A stretch of DNA of 64,000 nucleotides, taken from contig OY756145.1 in assembly GCA_963576785.1 (NCBI GenBank), forward strand, positions 558,001-622,000, written 5' to 3'. The DNA is from Chlorophyllum brunneum. Taxonomy: Eukaryota > Basidiomycota > Agaricomycetes > Agaricales > Agaricaceae. Made by a program: the position numbers and the translations under genes. The notes beneath the pieces were generated by a model. It was not told where the DNA came from and did not search any database. It was given only the letters and a program-made list of their open reading frames with translations. Shown here one piece after another: positions 41,246-53,795 of the stretch (position 1 is the first letter of the stretch; each line of letters starts with the position of its first letter).

Positions 41246-42184
41246 CCTTATGTTCTATTACTGGTACCATACTTGGATCATTCCTGGGTTCTAACATGGC
41301 CCTCTTCAAGAGACTAGATAGGGGTAGTGAGGTAGATGCCCAATTAAACTTAGGAACACTCCTGGGCCCCTGTTCCTTAGGTGGGAGATCAGACACCCCC
41401 TTCTTTCTCTTCAATTCTTTGAGCATCTTGCAAAGGGTGTCTGACTCAGCCTCCTGAGCTCTCAACTTGTCTTCAAGGGCTCAAATATAACCCTTTTGAT
41501 ACTCATTCTATAACTTGGGCATATGACAAGTAACATTGTCAAAGATATATTCATTGGGACTCTGCTTAGGAAGTAGGTTCTGAGAGTAAACATCCTCAAA
41601 GGTAGGGACAGGACCAATGTCACTGTCATCCTCCATCTCTGACCATACAGGGCTATGCCCCTTTTCTGGGTGGTCCCATTGGGTGTACTCCCAGTCATCC
41701 TCCAATGGCCCTGGTCCATCAGACATCTCAGAAGCATCTGGCTAGGATGTTGCCACCCTTCTGCCTGCCTTGAATGGCTCCTCATACCCTTGGGAGTCCT
41801 GGTAGGACAATGCAGGGAGGCCACTTCATCACAAGCATCTTGCTCAGAGGTAGTTTCTTTTCCTTTCCCTATCTCAGTGATTGCACAAGAGGTACTTGGG
41901 CAAGTATGGTCACACTGCTCCACTGCTGACTCAAAGTCAGATCAAGACCCACCTTCCTGGAGAGAATCATCTCCCAGTATTTCAGCTCCCTCTTTCAACA
42001 TAACGTTGATTTCATTGAGGGCCTTGGCAAGTACTTTGTCATATGACATGATTGAGTACGGATCACAGTCATGTGATATGTCTTGCGAATCAACAAAGGG
42101 TGGCCAGTCCTTGAAGAGACACAAGATGGGGTTTATGAACGAGTGAAACGGGGTAAGAGAATATAGAAAAGTAGTTTAAAAATA
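41241..42184 (-). pseudogene. G1 gag, N-terminal part
   Basis: Minus-strand open stretches in changing frames read as one decayed protein. The start region lies near 42130-41942 (KDWPPFVDS...ILGDDSLQEGGS). An acidic region follows near 41726-41508 (EDDWEYTQWDHPEKGHSP...). A Lys-rich helix with RAQEAESDTLCKMLKELKRKK comes at 41465-41400 and the chain then runs into element D. The helix has the heptad pattern of a coiled coil. No zinc knuckle is visible here. I infer Gag from its position between the LTR-like sequence and the RT. Confidence 0.6.
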
Positions 42185-42634
42185 TGTAACATGGGGTTAC
42201 ACTGTAAGAGGTTAATTGGAGAAACATCACTTAATAGTCATTCGAGATAAACTAGAACTGCTATACTCTCAATTGGTAAGAGAGGCGAAGATTGCCCCGT
42301 TCTAACTATATATGAGCTTTATATACGAAATCATGGTCCAATCAAAACATAGGTAAACATAGGGATAGATCATATGAAAGAGAGTATATGGAAGAGAATA
42401 AAACCAGCGAGTGTCCGAGAAACACCCGCCTCCTTACAAGCAAGGCGTGAGTTGTACCACTCTGTCTCGTTTAGGGCATGCAAATCCAATGGCAGGCCAT
42501 CTCCAACCCCATCTTCATCCTCATCTTCATCGTACCTCCCTTGTTCTTGTTCTTCATCCTCTTCGAACTCTTCATAGCCGTCATTGATGAACAAGGACCA
42601 CAGGTCGACGATATTACGAACCAAGAAACAAACA
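42185..42634 (-). repeat. Probable G1 5' LTR
   Basis: On the minus strand this reads from TGTTTGTTTCTTGG (42634) to about TGTTACA (42185), with TATATAAAG at 42325-42317 and gag following. The partner LTR is outside the window, so the boundaries rest on the TG...CA ends only. Its first half holds an 84-codon acidic open frame (42624-42370) that starts with no ATG. Confidence 0.45.
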
Positions 42635-45014
42635 TTCCCTCCGGCTAACGGATTTCTTCAGCCGTTCTAACCTCAAGCCTACGGACATACCGAGGGCAAT
42701 AGAATCTAGCCACTACCCTCATTATTCATATCGGATCTCAAGTCCGCTAATTTCTTTCCTCACAGCCCCCCGACCCTCCGGTCCTCTCATCTTGACGTCT
42801 TTTCTCAATCATCAAGAATTCTATTGGACCCCAAGATAGGCATGTATCTTCGACTCTGGAAATAGTACGGAACGCCTACGAGAAAGTTGGACCTACTGAT
42901 TCAACAACCAGTTGCCAGTGAGCGCCAATCCTCAGAGTTGTGAGCAATAACTGATATGTCAGACACAAAGCAAGTCGTGTGTGGCTAACAGCATAACGGC
43001 GCCCGAAGGAACAGCTGACCCGCCTCATGTTCGGTTACCAGGCCCACATCCAAGGGCTGAATTCCAACTCCGCTTCGTCCATGTATTTAAACCTGGCCCA
43101 TTTGTCGAATATTCCCCAGTTCTCTTGCTTTTGACCTCAATCATCATAGTAAGCCCACCTCCCACTCCTCTCCCTATGCGCCGTGGCTAACCTGGATACA
43201 CAGATGGGCACAATTGGTGATCGAAATACGACGCTTGAGTGCGCCACTCATGAGGTTCGCCTCGGTGGTCCGCATTGAACCCTATTCTATAAGTAAGCCT
43301 CCTCGTTCCTCTTCATTGACATTATCTAACAGTCTACTCGCATATAGTCGTGGACGCTTCAAACAATATACCCCGCGCCACAAGGGTTCAGCAACGTCGG
43401 TGGCTAACTCGAGCATGACCATTCGTTCGACTTTGCACATGGCCCTTGTCTCCTGACGGAGTGGCCGATATGTCGAGCCGCCGACACCCCGAGAATTTAC
43501 TAGTGTGGTGTTGCATGAACATCACAGTCATGAACGTTAGTCGTTCCAGTGACCCGAAGGAAGGCCTCGGGCTCGCTGAAGCAGGGCTGACGACGCTGGG
43601 CGGTACGTCCCTGATAATGGCTTTGTTCGCTACTGAGGCTGACACTCGATATCACAGGCTTTGTGTCGTTGTTGTCGGTCCTGGTCACGAGTACTGACGC
43701 CTTGATTGACTTTAGTTTCCTTTCCGGATCTCGCTCTTCCCCCACTACAGCCGATTCTCCCATGACAATGGTTGAGGACAAGCTGGTGACGCGGAAATGT
43801 AACCCGCGAGCCTGTCTCTGATTTTGCTGGCATCCTGAATATCTTATGCTCTATCCGACTTCGATCGTTACGGCGCGAGTTCTGCACTTCAAGATACTCA
43901 TTGGCCTCCCCGCTGGTTTTCCGTCCTCTGCTTTTTCCTCTTACTCTTCCCCCGGACGTCTTACCCGGCCAGGCCGTGCTATACACTTGACCGCGAATGG
44001 ACTACCTGGACCACTGCAGCAGTTCTGCCTTCAAGCTCGGGCCTTGAAAGTGCTAGTGGTACCAATATATGGATGCTCGAAGTAGCCGGCCCTCAGTTAC
44101 CTATTTAACTTCTTGAGAATGGCGAAGCCTTCTGTGTTACTTCACACGTATACTGCGTAATTCGAAATGAAACGTTTTTCTTTTCCTTAAAAACATAGGC
44201 TCTCGTGAGCAGTTAAGTATAATGTCCGAATCCAATTAGTCACGTCAGAAGTATCCACAATATTCACCATGCGCCCCAAATGATTTCACTCCCTCAACCT
44301 CGACACCGAGATTTGAAAGAGCGAAACCAACTGGTGTATGTCCGCCTCAATATTCCTCCATTAGTGGAAATATCCATCCCCGAAAGGATCATAGAGACTC
44401 TTGAGAGGGCTTTGGTCAAAATTGTCGGTTCGTTGGTTTGACTGACACCTCGAAATCAGCTATACCACACTTGACCCCATTCGCTCGTTCCGTCATTTGA
44501 AACCCTCTCCGCTTCTCCCTCCTGTCAAAGACTTTCCTTAATCCTAACTTGTTTGATTTTGAATGTGTATGTTCAGCTATAGGCAGCAATCGCAGTGGAG
44601 AAAGCTTTATTAACATTGAGCTTGATCCTTTTACCTTACTGTATTTCGCTATTGCAGGCTATGAAAGGACCCATAGTAACCGAGTGTCACTTGATTCAAC
44701 ATAGATATATGAATGCACAGGATTGTATGCAATTAAAGCATCCGCGAGAGCGTTGTAACTATTTCCGAGAGGAGTTTAATCTCGCTTGACGAGGTCAGGA
44801 ACCCCAAAGAGCCTGGGCGACAAGTTTCCTGGTACGATCATCTTGAGGTCATTCTCGATAATGGGTCCCACAATGTTAACGGCTGAAACTAGCTGGTTTC
44901 CTGTCTCTACCAAAGTATTAACCGCAGAACATCAGATTATTCGCATGGAAAAGGAATTCAAGTAAACATCATATTCAAGAAGAATCCAACCAGTTCAGAA
45001 AGCACAGAGTCCCA
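42635..45014. other. Unassigned intergenic DNA
   Basis: I find no recognisable gene. Open frames up to 118 codons occur on both strands around 43200-44085, but none shows a known motif or a convincing exon chain, and overlapping frames on both strands suggest chance. Base composition is closer to host DNA than to the transposons. Confidence 0.4.
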
Positions 45015-45959
45015 TCAATTATCTATCGACGTCAATTCCGGTTGCAGCCTCCCCAACCTCGTCTTCACGAAGTCTGGTAAACCAAACTGTTCCCCATACG
45101 ACTGACTTTCGAGACGAAAATAGACACCCCTCTCGACTCGCCATTCACACATCTCAGCCAGCTTTTCAAAGATATCGTGGACATTATCCTCAGGTCGCAG
45201 AAACCTAACTAACACTATTTTCTTCAACTTCGGGAACAACAAAAATTCCCCATCCGTGGTTTGTCCAAGCCGATGCACCGCGGTGAGAACGAAAACTTTT
45301 TGACATTAATAAAACGTGAAATTCGCCACAGACTGGAGCCTTGTGTCAAAAAAATAGTCGAATCCAAAAGAGCCAACTAAGAGTAAGCGGATTGTAGTGG
45401 TAACTCGGAAAAGAATTTCTCAAAGGCCTCCCCCACCCCGTAATGGTTGGTACACGAAAACCTGATGAGGGCTGGTAGACGAATGGACTGCACCAGAACA
45501 GGTATGGGGTGTTCAATTTAGATTCGACTTAGTTGCGCGCAAAACACGACCAACTTTGGGCATTAGAGCAGGAGTCGAATACAACTGCCTGGGCAAACGT
45601 CGCGTAAATTTAGAACCGTGATGCTGGACACCAAAGGAAGGCGTATTCCAACATTAAGGTAAGAGAACGGAGGGATGAGATACTGGCGAGACTTAGTTCT
45701 GAGCCCCCAGTTACACGACGTTCGGTCGACTATTTTTAACTCCGAAAGCTGCGAGAGTTGTGGCACAACCTCTAGCCATGTCCTCGAGGGATCAACAAGG
45801 TTGGGCTCTACCGCTCTCGAAAGACTCTCTTTCAGCTGTTCATCGACGGAGGGATCGAGGAGTGCCAAATCTGCTAGCGGCTGCGAGATATCAACCCGAA
45901 GTCGAATTTAAATCGTACTGGGAACCTGCTAGATCGCTTGATGTGGATGTTGTGGCCAT
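45015..45959 (-). pseudogene. F-box-family pseudogene, inverted and internally deleted
   Basis: On the minus strand an ATG at 45959 in the family start context (CTCTGTGTCATGGCCAC) is joined almost directly to a region matching residues after the F-box of the copy at 53796-55424. DPSVDEQLKESLSRAVE lies near 45850 and SSITVLNLRDV near 45640. The conserved C-terminus follows at 45278-45015 (LGQTTDGEFLLFPKLKK, then FEKLAEMCEWRVERGV). The F-box itself and the zinc-like N-terminal motif are missing, and frames shift several times. It is a dead, inverted member of the array at 51799-57886. Confidence 0.8.
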
Positions 45960-46659
45960 GACACAGAGGAAACGCGTAAGTTGGTCTGAGGCTAGTTAGG
46001 ATGCGACATGTAAGGGAGTTTCCGGTACAGGAGCGTTGGTCGTAATATGTTATAAAGAGGGTTTGGCCGGTTTTGGTCGCGTTGTGAACTAAACACACAC
46101 ACCACCAAAGGTACGGTGCTGATCCACTCACGCATAAACTGGTAACCGAGACAAAGTCCGCCCACACCCTGCGCTAGTTCTCATCGCTAAAAGAGACAGT
46201 ATCAACATCTCCCGTAGAGTGTCTATACGTATCGACAAGTCTGAACGAGCACAACACAAACTAGTGATCAGTATTTTGAAAACTGAGACTGCGTAGACTT
46301 GTACATCTAGAGAACGCATGCGATGTTATAGATGATAGATTATTTGCGTAACTCTTTAAGCCCAAATCCATATTCAGAGATAAAATTGTCATTGAGTAGC
46401 CTAGAAGGTGAAGCAGAAAATACGTTTTTAATCCAAAACCTAGAGGACGGTAGTCGTAGGTGAATATCTACAGTTTTGGTCCTAAATCCAATCAGCGACT
46501 CGGAAAGATCATAGAGCAAGTGTCAAAATTATACTTCTAAGTTACAAACTAAACACAAACCGTACCATTTCAGAAAGAAAGACACTACAGTAATAGATAA
46601 TTACACGTAACCTATTTTTTCTACACAATCAAACATTTCTTGGACTAAACTAAACTAAA
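45960..46659. other. Unassigned intergenic DNA
   Basis: AT-rich spacer between the F-box pseudogene start and the end of the APP1 gene. It probably contains the APP1 3' UTR and terminator. No gene is seen. Confidence 0.4.
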
Positions 46660-49600
46660 TTAAATGTCACCCCCATTTCCTAAAATTCTATCAACATCTT
46701 CCACGCACTCCTCCGGATGTCTAAACACCCTCAGCAAAACGCGACTGGGCATCTGCGTTCTAGCAGTATACACCCGATTCTGTAACTCTCCTCTCTTCTT
46801 CTCACCAGGTTCCAATCTCCCACCCCCACCCCCACCGCCGCCGGTAGAGGTAGTACTACCGCCACTACTCCCACTACTCCCACTCCTCGGACTCCCGCTC
46901 ACATATAAACCATTTTGCTGTTCAGGGGTAATATTGTTCTTCCCGGACCCGCCAGGAATATTTACTGCCGAAACAGCACGTCTTCTGACACTTCCAAGAG
47001 CTGAGAATGATAATCGTGAAGGTTTGGTGTAAGGTAAAGGTGTTGTTGAGAAGTATGATGTTGATGCTGATGCTGATGATGTTGATGATGTTGTTGTTGA
47101 AGTTGGAGTTCTTGAATGTCCATATCCATCGTTCGTCCGTCCATTTTCATATGCTTGTTGACCAATAGGATGAGTAAGGGTATCCGTCGCGGATCTCTGC
47201 GTTCGTTTTCTACCCCCTATAGGCCCACTCACCAATCGAGGAAACGACGACGACGACGATGATAACGAAGAGGGAATGGTAAGCGGTGGAACGGGTAATG
47301 GTGGTGTTGTGATGTAGCCAGAGGAAACTGCAGTCATAGATGTGAAAGTTGATGAAGAGCTGAACGTTGAGGAAGGTGACAAATTCGGAAAAGTCGCAAT
47401 ATCCTTCTGTTTAGGCGTATCTCCTTCTAATGGTTCTTCGATAAGTGGTCCATTCATAATACCCGTACCCGGCGCCGCACGTGCATAATTTCCGCCACCC
47501 GAAAACGTTCGCTTCATCTGCTTCGCTCTGGGCGTCCCTTGTTGATCACTCATTCCCATTCCGCTTCTAGGCGGCGATGAAGAACTTGAGGAAGAACCAG
47601 AATAAGAAGATGGAGAACCACCGGTATAATCCAACAATGGTTCTGCACCAGGCCTCGTACCAGCTTTCCCAGCATCAACCATTGCCCATCCCGTCGAATC
47701 CCGAATTGGCATATAACTCGATTCATCAGCGTCTCGTATGAACACAGCGAGAATCTGAGTTGGGTAATCCCTTGCTAGACTAATAAAACGATAATAAAAT
47801 AAGGTTTTTTGGTAAAATGAGAAGAATGCGTGACAACGTACTCGGCATATAATTCCAAATCCTGTTCTCCTGAATCACCGACGAGGATAAACTTGGAATC
47901 GGGGAAGGAATCGAGGATGTCGAGTACACCTGCGCGTTTACGGGCAGCCGGTGCCGAGAGGAGACCACTAAGGAGTGATTTGCCTGCGTATGACTTCAGT
48001 TTAATCGAGCCTGCAAGTGAATGTCATTATTGTTATTAGTTCATTTGAAATTGAAAAATTGGTTGAAGCGCACCTGGAGGGAGTTTTGATAATGCAAAGA
48101 AGTCATGGAGGACTGAGAGATACTCGTACGGGCCATTCGACTACACATAAAAGCGTTTAATCAGTCAAAGCAAAAGCCGTTCAATTACTTACAACGTAAT
48201 GAAATCTGACCCCCCTCTCCCACATATTCGTATACCACTCCCCCATACCAGGAATAATCGCATCCTTCAACTCCTTCACAAACACATTATGAAAAACAGC
48301 TCTTGTACCTTCAGTTATACCTGACATTTTGATTGTATCATCTATATCAGAGATGACGCGGATAGGACAATGTGTGATGGGTGTGGTGGAGAGTGTGAGC
48401 GTGGTTGATGTGGGTGTTAAGATTGAACGGAGGGATGAGAGTAATGATGACGGTGAGGGTGTTAGTGAGTGTATGAGGGAGGTAAGAAGAGTATGGAGGT
48501 GTGGGAGGTGTGGGGATTGGTGTTGTTGTGAATGTGGATGATGTTGTACACGGGCACCGTGACGAAGTGGTGGTGGGCGATGCGAATGACCATGATTGGT
48601 GGGGGTATGTAGGATATGCGGATGTGATGAAGACGACGATGGAATAAAATGGGTATTTCGTGCAGGTTGGGAAGTTAAAGATGGAGTAGATACTGATTCA
48701 GTTGTCGGTGTATTGATAATCGGTGGTGGTAGAAGTTCAGCAAAGATGAGTAAATCATGTTCTTCTGCGGGTACGCCATGAGCAATATAGACGCCCCGCG
48801 GATGCTGACACAGGTCTTGCCAATTGATGCGGAAGCGCGCGTTAAAGCTGCCATCCACGCCTGTTACAGCATCCATCGTGGCGAGAGGCTGTTGATGGCA
48901 TTCTTCTACGTGGGGATGTTGAGGTGAATTTCGTGGACACGCAAAGAGGTGTAGGCGAACTGTTCGTGCGGGGAGAGTCGAGGACCAGAAAAGCTGTAAT
49001 CGCGACTCGAGGTTATAATGCAACTTCTGGAGAACGTCCTCTGGGGTGTTCAATTGCTTTGGTGGAGGTGTTGGTGAAGGAAGGGGACTGGGAGAAGGTG
49101 GAGGGGTGGAATCGGAATCGGAATCATCGGAATTCATCGATTGTAGTCGTTGTTCTAGAGCTCGAAATTCGTCTCCAATTTTTGGGATCTGTATTTGATT
49201 GAGGAGATCTTCAGTCGAAGGGCTTTCAGGTGGAAGGGGTTGGTTTGCGATTCTCGGTAACGCAGCAAAGCCTAAACAATGAATGGTGAGGTAACGTTAA
49301 CGGGGCAATTAATTGGACCTGAACAGACCCTTTGCAAGGCGAATGAACGCGCGTTGAGATCGGGTCATCTGTCCCTCTGACCGACAACTAATGGCGTATC
49401 CAGAAACAAAAGCCTCGACCTCGAATGGTACAAACTCGCCGCCACTTGACAGCCCTGGTTCGCCAGCCGCGTCTGGGTGATACCGACGCGCAGCCCATCC
49501 AGGAAACAGAGTTAAGATCTCCCTTCCCTGTGCAGATCGACCTTTTCCACGTATTTTCTGGGAGGCCCAAGCACGCCAAGACTGTCTACGCTCGTCTGTG

Positions 49601-49734
49601 GCACCAACAGCATTTGCAGCGCGTGAGATATGGGATGTTGGGTGGACGAGAAGACCCTTGAATGAGGATAATTTGTTGGAAGCCGAGGACAGGTATCGCC
49701 AGGACGAGGAGGACGACATGTCCGTAGTGGACAT
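46660..49734 (-). CDS. APP1: Phosphatidate phosphatase APP1-type protein, five exons
   Basis: Exons on the minus strand: 49734-49329, 49271-48193, 48140-48074, 48010-47842, 47779-46660 (946 aa). Introns are 57, 52, 62-63 and 62 bp with GT/AG ends, and every joint keeps frame. Family marks: KGFAALPRI across joint 1, the catalytic DIDDT at residues 444-448, HYVSNGPYEYL across joint 2, GDSGEQDLELYADLARDYP across joint 4, and AVFIRDADE. APP1 proteins hydrolyse phosphatidate to diacylglycerol and in yeast act at actin patches and endocytic sites. The C-terminal 350 residues are a Ser/Gly/Pro-rich tail (poly-Ser, poly-Gly) likely to be disordered. The gene is divergent from the Tpt1-like gene with 96 bp between start codons. 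Confidence 0.9.
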
Positions 49735-49830
49735 GTTCTGGTGAAGAGGCGAACCTGTTGCACAGCTAACAACCTGTTTTATTTTTAGCCCGCTTTTCTG
49801 TCATGACAATTCCGTCACGTCACGCGTCCC
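49735..49830. promoter_or_regulatory. Shared 96-bp divergent promoter region (APP1/Tpt1-like)
   Basis: Only 96 bp separate the two start codons. The sequence holds an ACGCGT motif at 49822-49827 and a GTCACGTCACG stretch beside it, next to the Tpt1-like ATG, so it may lie in the 5' UTR. Regulatory meaning is not shown. Confidence 0.35.
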
Positions 49831-51118
49831 ATGAAGTTCGTCCCAAGACCTCTCGCGGCAGCAAAAAACACCGTCAACATCTCCAGAGCCGTCCGCAGAG
49901 ACCCAGCAATAAAGAAATTCAGGGAATTCGGATGGGAAGAGCCTGGAGCACGCATTGGTCACACCCTCACTTGGTTGTTGAACCATGCAAAGAACGAGGG
50001 TTTGAGCGCGCGGAGTGATGGATCAGTATGCGTGCAGGACTTGGTCAGTCTATTGTTCAGTGCCAAAGACAATAAGCTGAACAAACCTTCCAGCTGCAAC
50101 ACCCTAGACTCGTAAACCTTGATTTCCAAGCCATTGAACGGGCAATCCAGAAATTCAGTTCGGGTCAACTCAAACTCACTTATGAACCTCGGAACACTCC
50201 ACACGGACAGATCAGTTGTTGGTGGGTCAGCCTCCATACATCGACTCTGAAGGACTACGTGTGTCTCTTCAGTTTGCATCTACCGAACCTGCGAATGACT
50301 GTGTTTAACCTCGTAGCCCGGTCGACGGCTCATCGACTCAACCCAGATTCCGGACATGATCTACAAAGTTCCCACAAAAGTCTGGGAAACCATTCGTACG
50401 CATTTCCATTCCCTCAATACCTTCACGAGTCTCATGTCACACCTTTAGGTGAACGAGGCATTCCCCGTGGTTCATCCCTACACATCTCACTAACCACCCA
50501 AAATACTGTTCCCTTCCACCGTACGACCTCATTCCTTCCGAAACAATGCCACTCCCATTAACCCTCCTTATGTTAACAGATGACGGCGACAGCACCTTCA
50601 TCCGCTTGGATCCACACAAAACCTTAAACACGAATATACCTCTCTACCTCACGCGCACAATCCAACCAAAATGCAGAAACAGACTAACGGAAACTATCAT
50701 CACACCCGCATCTAACATCCCACCAACGGTGTTCGAATCCGCTATGCGTGTTGCCGTTCAACGATTTCCTTTACTTTCACCACCAAGTGCTCTATGTGAT
50801 CTTGCTAGTACTGGTGGTAGCAGCAAAACAAAAAAGAAAGGAAAAGAGAAAATGGTGGTTGTACAAAGCGGTGTAGATGCGTTGAAAAAGTTTGGTTTCG
50901 GGCGGATTGTGCAAGATTCGAGTTTAGAAGAAACGCTGAAGAAACAGGAAGAGCGGCTGGAGGATAGACAAGAGAGGAGACGAGAATCTATAGTGGGGAA
51001 GGAGCCCCCGCCTAGCTCCGCTTTAACCCCAGATATCAAGACAGAAAAACAGGAGCAGAGGTCGATATCGAACAGACAGCGACCGACTAAACACCCACCT
51101 CTATTACTACATCGATAA
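49831..51118 (+). CDS. Tpt1/KptA-like RNA 2'-phosphotransferase family protein
   Basis: My exon model is 49831-50043, 50094-50258, 50317-50395, 50449-50520, 50580-51118 (355 aa). All four introns are 50-59 bp GT/AG, and every joint keeps frame. Tpt1 removes the splice-junction 2'-phosphate from tRNA using NAD+. Family marks: LTWLLNHAKNEGLSARSDG (family: LSWLLRHG...L..RADG) at 46-64, VQDLLQHPRL, VWETIRERGIPRGSSLHISL at 148-167, FIRLDPHKTL and the late LTETIITP..NIPPTVFES block. Odd point: the catalytic Arg before His52 is Asn51; the IRANQGHS motif is WVSLHTST; and the Arg before the HIHL-like motif is Ser. The tail after about residue 265 is charged and low in complexity. It may be a pseudoenzyme. 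Confidence 0.7.
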
Positions 51119-51798
51119 CACAACGTGAAGCTAGTCCGCTACCACTGCTAGGCAACCACATCACCTATAGAAAACAATCAGTGCGCTCTCAATGCTTGTC
51201 ACGGTTGACAACTCTTTCGCTAATCATTGTAAACCCCCAGCTTCGTATCACTTTAGACATTGTGTACTACCCTCAAGTTAATGAAATACCCCATCACTTT
51301 CGGCCGACGAAATTCATTCCAATCACGAACACCCACCTCGAATTCCAACCGTGGCCACAACCTGCTTTGCGTTAAAACCATTCGATCGTCCATATCTCAC
51401 TCCAATCCATCTAAGTCATACCGCATGATGTCCTCGTATATTTCGAGGGCTTCGAGCTTTTATCACAATGACTCCAGTACCCTTCCTCTCCCGCTAATTA
51501 GGACTTGCTAGATGATACACCTCGAAATACGATACCCTCAGCTGTAGCAAAAACGAGTACGTTTCATACACAAATCCAAATTTGGAACTTTGTCAATCGG
51601 AAAGCAACTCGCAGGCCAATGTATAAGACGGAAGTGAGCTGGCCTTGGATTCCTCCTCCGACACCAATGACGCGAACCCTCCGCAATGGCTTTACCAATG
51701 TTTTCATGCACGAGAGTGGAATTGGTTTGAACAACGTTTCCATGAAGTTTATAAAGTGTACTGGGACCTTAGATCAAGATATACTTTTTCTCTGCGCT
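51119..51798. other. Spacer before the F-box array
   Basis: No separate gene is recognised. The frame of the first F-box copy is open upstream to about 51505 but shows no family match before the (lost) start codon near 51799. It probably holds the 3' end of the Tpt1-like gene and the upstream part of the first tandem unit. Confidence 0.4.
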
Positions 51799-53395
51799 TT
51801 GGCCACAGAATCCACATGTCCTTACTGCCACCAAATCAAACTCGACGCGTCTGTCAGGATCTTTCCTTCCAATCTCTTCCTGGAGGACGAAGTCAATGCT
51901 GAACTAGAGCTCCATATACCCCAATTCCATACACAACGATCAGCATTGTTCAGAAGACTGAATAATATTCAGTCCTCTCCAGGGGTCTTGCCACCAGAGA
52001 TACCCTCTCTTATTTTACAAGAAGCTTGTGCGTATTATCCGCACGAAAACTGTGAGCTGTGTGTTGTGAGGGAAGAAGAAGACGAGGAGGATGAAGTTGT
52101 CAAGGAAGGAGATGGGAGTGGAGGTGGAGGTTTATCCCAGCAAGACAGTGTGGTGCAATACACGCCTCCTGGCTTTGCGCTTCAGTAGCGTTTCGTCGCA
52201 GTTGCTCATTCCACAGCACAGCTATGGAGCACACTCCGTTACTATCCTCGTGACAATGCAGCCATAAATAAGAACTCCTCCCCGATCTCGCTGGGTCTCG
52301 AGCGATCCGGCATGCCTCCGCCCCCAGTACGATCCGAACCTGACCCCCAGGAATGCCGGGATAGGGAACAGCCAGTAGGAAGCTCAGTGCTCTCCGACCT
52401 TTCTTTCGATGAACAGTTGAACGAGAGTCTTTCAACCTTGTTTTACCTTCGGAGAGCTTGGCCCTCAGCTCTTGTAGGTTCCGAAGTTGGCAATATCTGC
52501 CATCGACCCCGGTCCACCCGACTCGGAATATCCAGTAACTGAGGGGACTCAGAATTGTGTCTTGTCAACGCTCCATCCCTCCGTTCCCTTACCCTGAAGT
52601 CTGTCTTCAAACAAATCTGCCTTCCTTCGGTGTCCAATATTACTGTTCTAAATTTAGACGAGAATATCCATTCAACCCTTGTTCGAATGCACATAGTTGG
52701 TCATCTTCGGTGCAATATCGTATTATGAACCCCGAATCCCACCACCCTACGTTTAGCAGCTCCAGTCATGTTTGAAGACCTACGTGTTTCAGTTGTGGAG
52801 GGTATCCCGACACCTGGACCAGTTACCTGATACAGTCCGTTCGTCTACCCGCCCTTGTCAAGCTCTCGTGGTGTAGCATGACCGATGTGCCAGGCCCCTT
52901 CGAAAAATTATTTTCCAAATTACCTCCTACCCTTCTTTCACTCTCACTTGGCACATTCGAGTCCCCAAGTGAACATCCTATTTTCAACTACCTCCCCGAC
53001 GGAAGGCTCCAGGGTGTAACGTATTTCGGGTTAGATCGTTGCGAAGATGAGTCCATCGTCCATCGTCGATGCAGTGCGTCAACTTGGAAGAGTTGCAGAT
53101 GGAGAATTCCTGTTGTTCCCGAGGTTGAAGAAAATCAAAATCGAAGGGTTACCACGAACTGTAGATGGGTCGGATCATGTTTGAAAAGTTGGTTGAGATG
53201 TGCGAAAGGCGAGTTGAGAAGGGTATCCCTTTCTGCCTTGACATTGACACGGAAATAACGTGTCCTGATTGGCCAGAATTCGCAGAAGAGCTGGGTCCGG
53301 GTTTGAAGGTAATACTGAATGGGTCGCGTTATTTTTCTGATATTGTGGGGATTGCTCGGGAGATGAGACGTATTGTCGCTCTTTCGAGTTCGTAA
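51799..53395 (+). pseudogene. F-box-like array copy 1 (start codon lost, frameshifts)
   Basis: The family start ATGGCCACGAAATCC reads TTGGCCACAGAATCC at 51799. The N-terminal CPYCHQIKLD motif and the F-box helix region (RRLNNIQSSPGVLPPEIPSLILQEA near 51945-52025) are kept in frame to TAG 52186-52188. The matching frame then changes several times. The C-terminus returns at 53165-53395 (FEKLVEMCERRVEKGIPFCLDI). An acidic insert (EEEDEEDEVVKEG) near 52080 resembles that in the next copy. No single protein can be made. Confidence 0.85.
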
Positions 53396-53795
53396 ACCTT
53401 TTTTTTTTGTCGGGGAGGACATACTTGTTTGGTAGAGCCAGGGGAACAACCGGTGTATAACCCGCTGATGCGTATACTGCTGTCAGAAACTTGGATCAAT
53501 TTCTCGAGCTTGATTTTTCATTCATCGGGACAAATGCAGAACATACTAGATCACAGTTTGTTACACCGTGATCAAGGTCCATACGTTAGTGATATATCCA
53601 AAATCTGTAGGAATCATCCGCTAAGCAAAGTGGTCCGACTGCCCTTTTGCCCTGACGGACGCAAGTAATTCAAAGTACGTAAAATTGCCAGACCCGACCT
53701 TTATATTGCGACCAGCCAGAGCGCTTGCACCAGAATCCTTCTCACACGTTGCATCATCACAGGCCTCGGACTCATCGACGCATTTCTTCTGTGCC

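Noticed and set aside
42370..42624. The acidic 84-codon frame as an independent gene
   Set aside because: It has no ATG start and lies inside what looks like an LTR. It is noted only as an oddity of that LTR.
43200..44085. A host gene in the stretch left of the F-box relic
   Set aside because: Open frames on both strands overlap and none shows a motif or a coherent exon chain.
51505..51798. An upstream extension of F-box copy 1 as real coding sequence
   Set aside because: The frame is open but does not match the upstream region of the other copies at protein level, and the family start lies at 51799.
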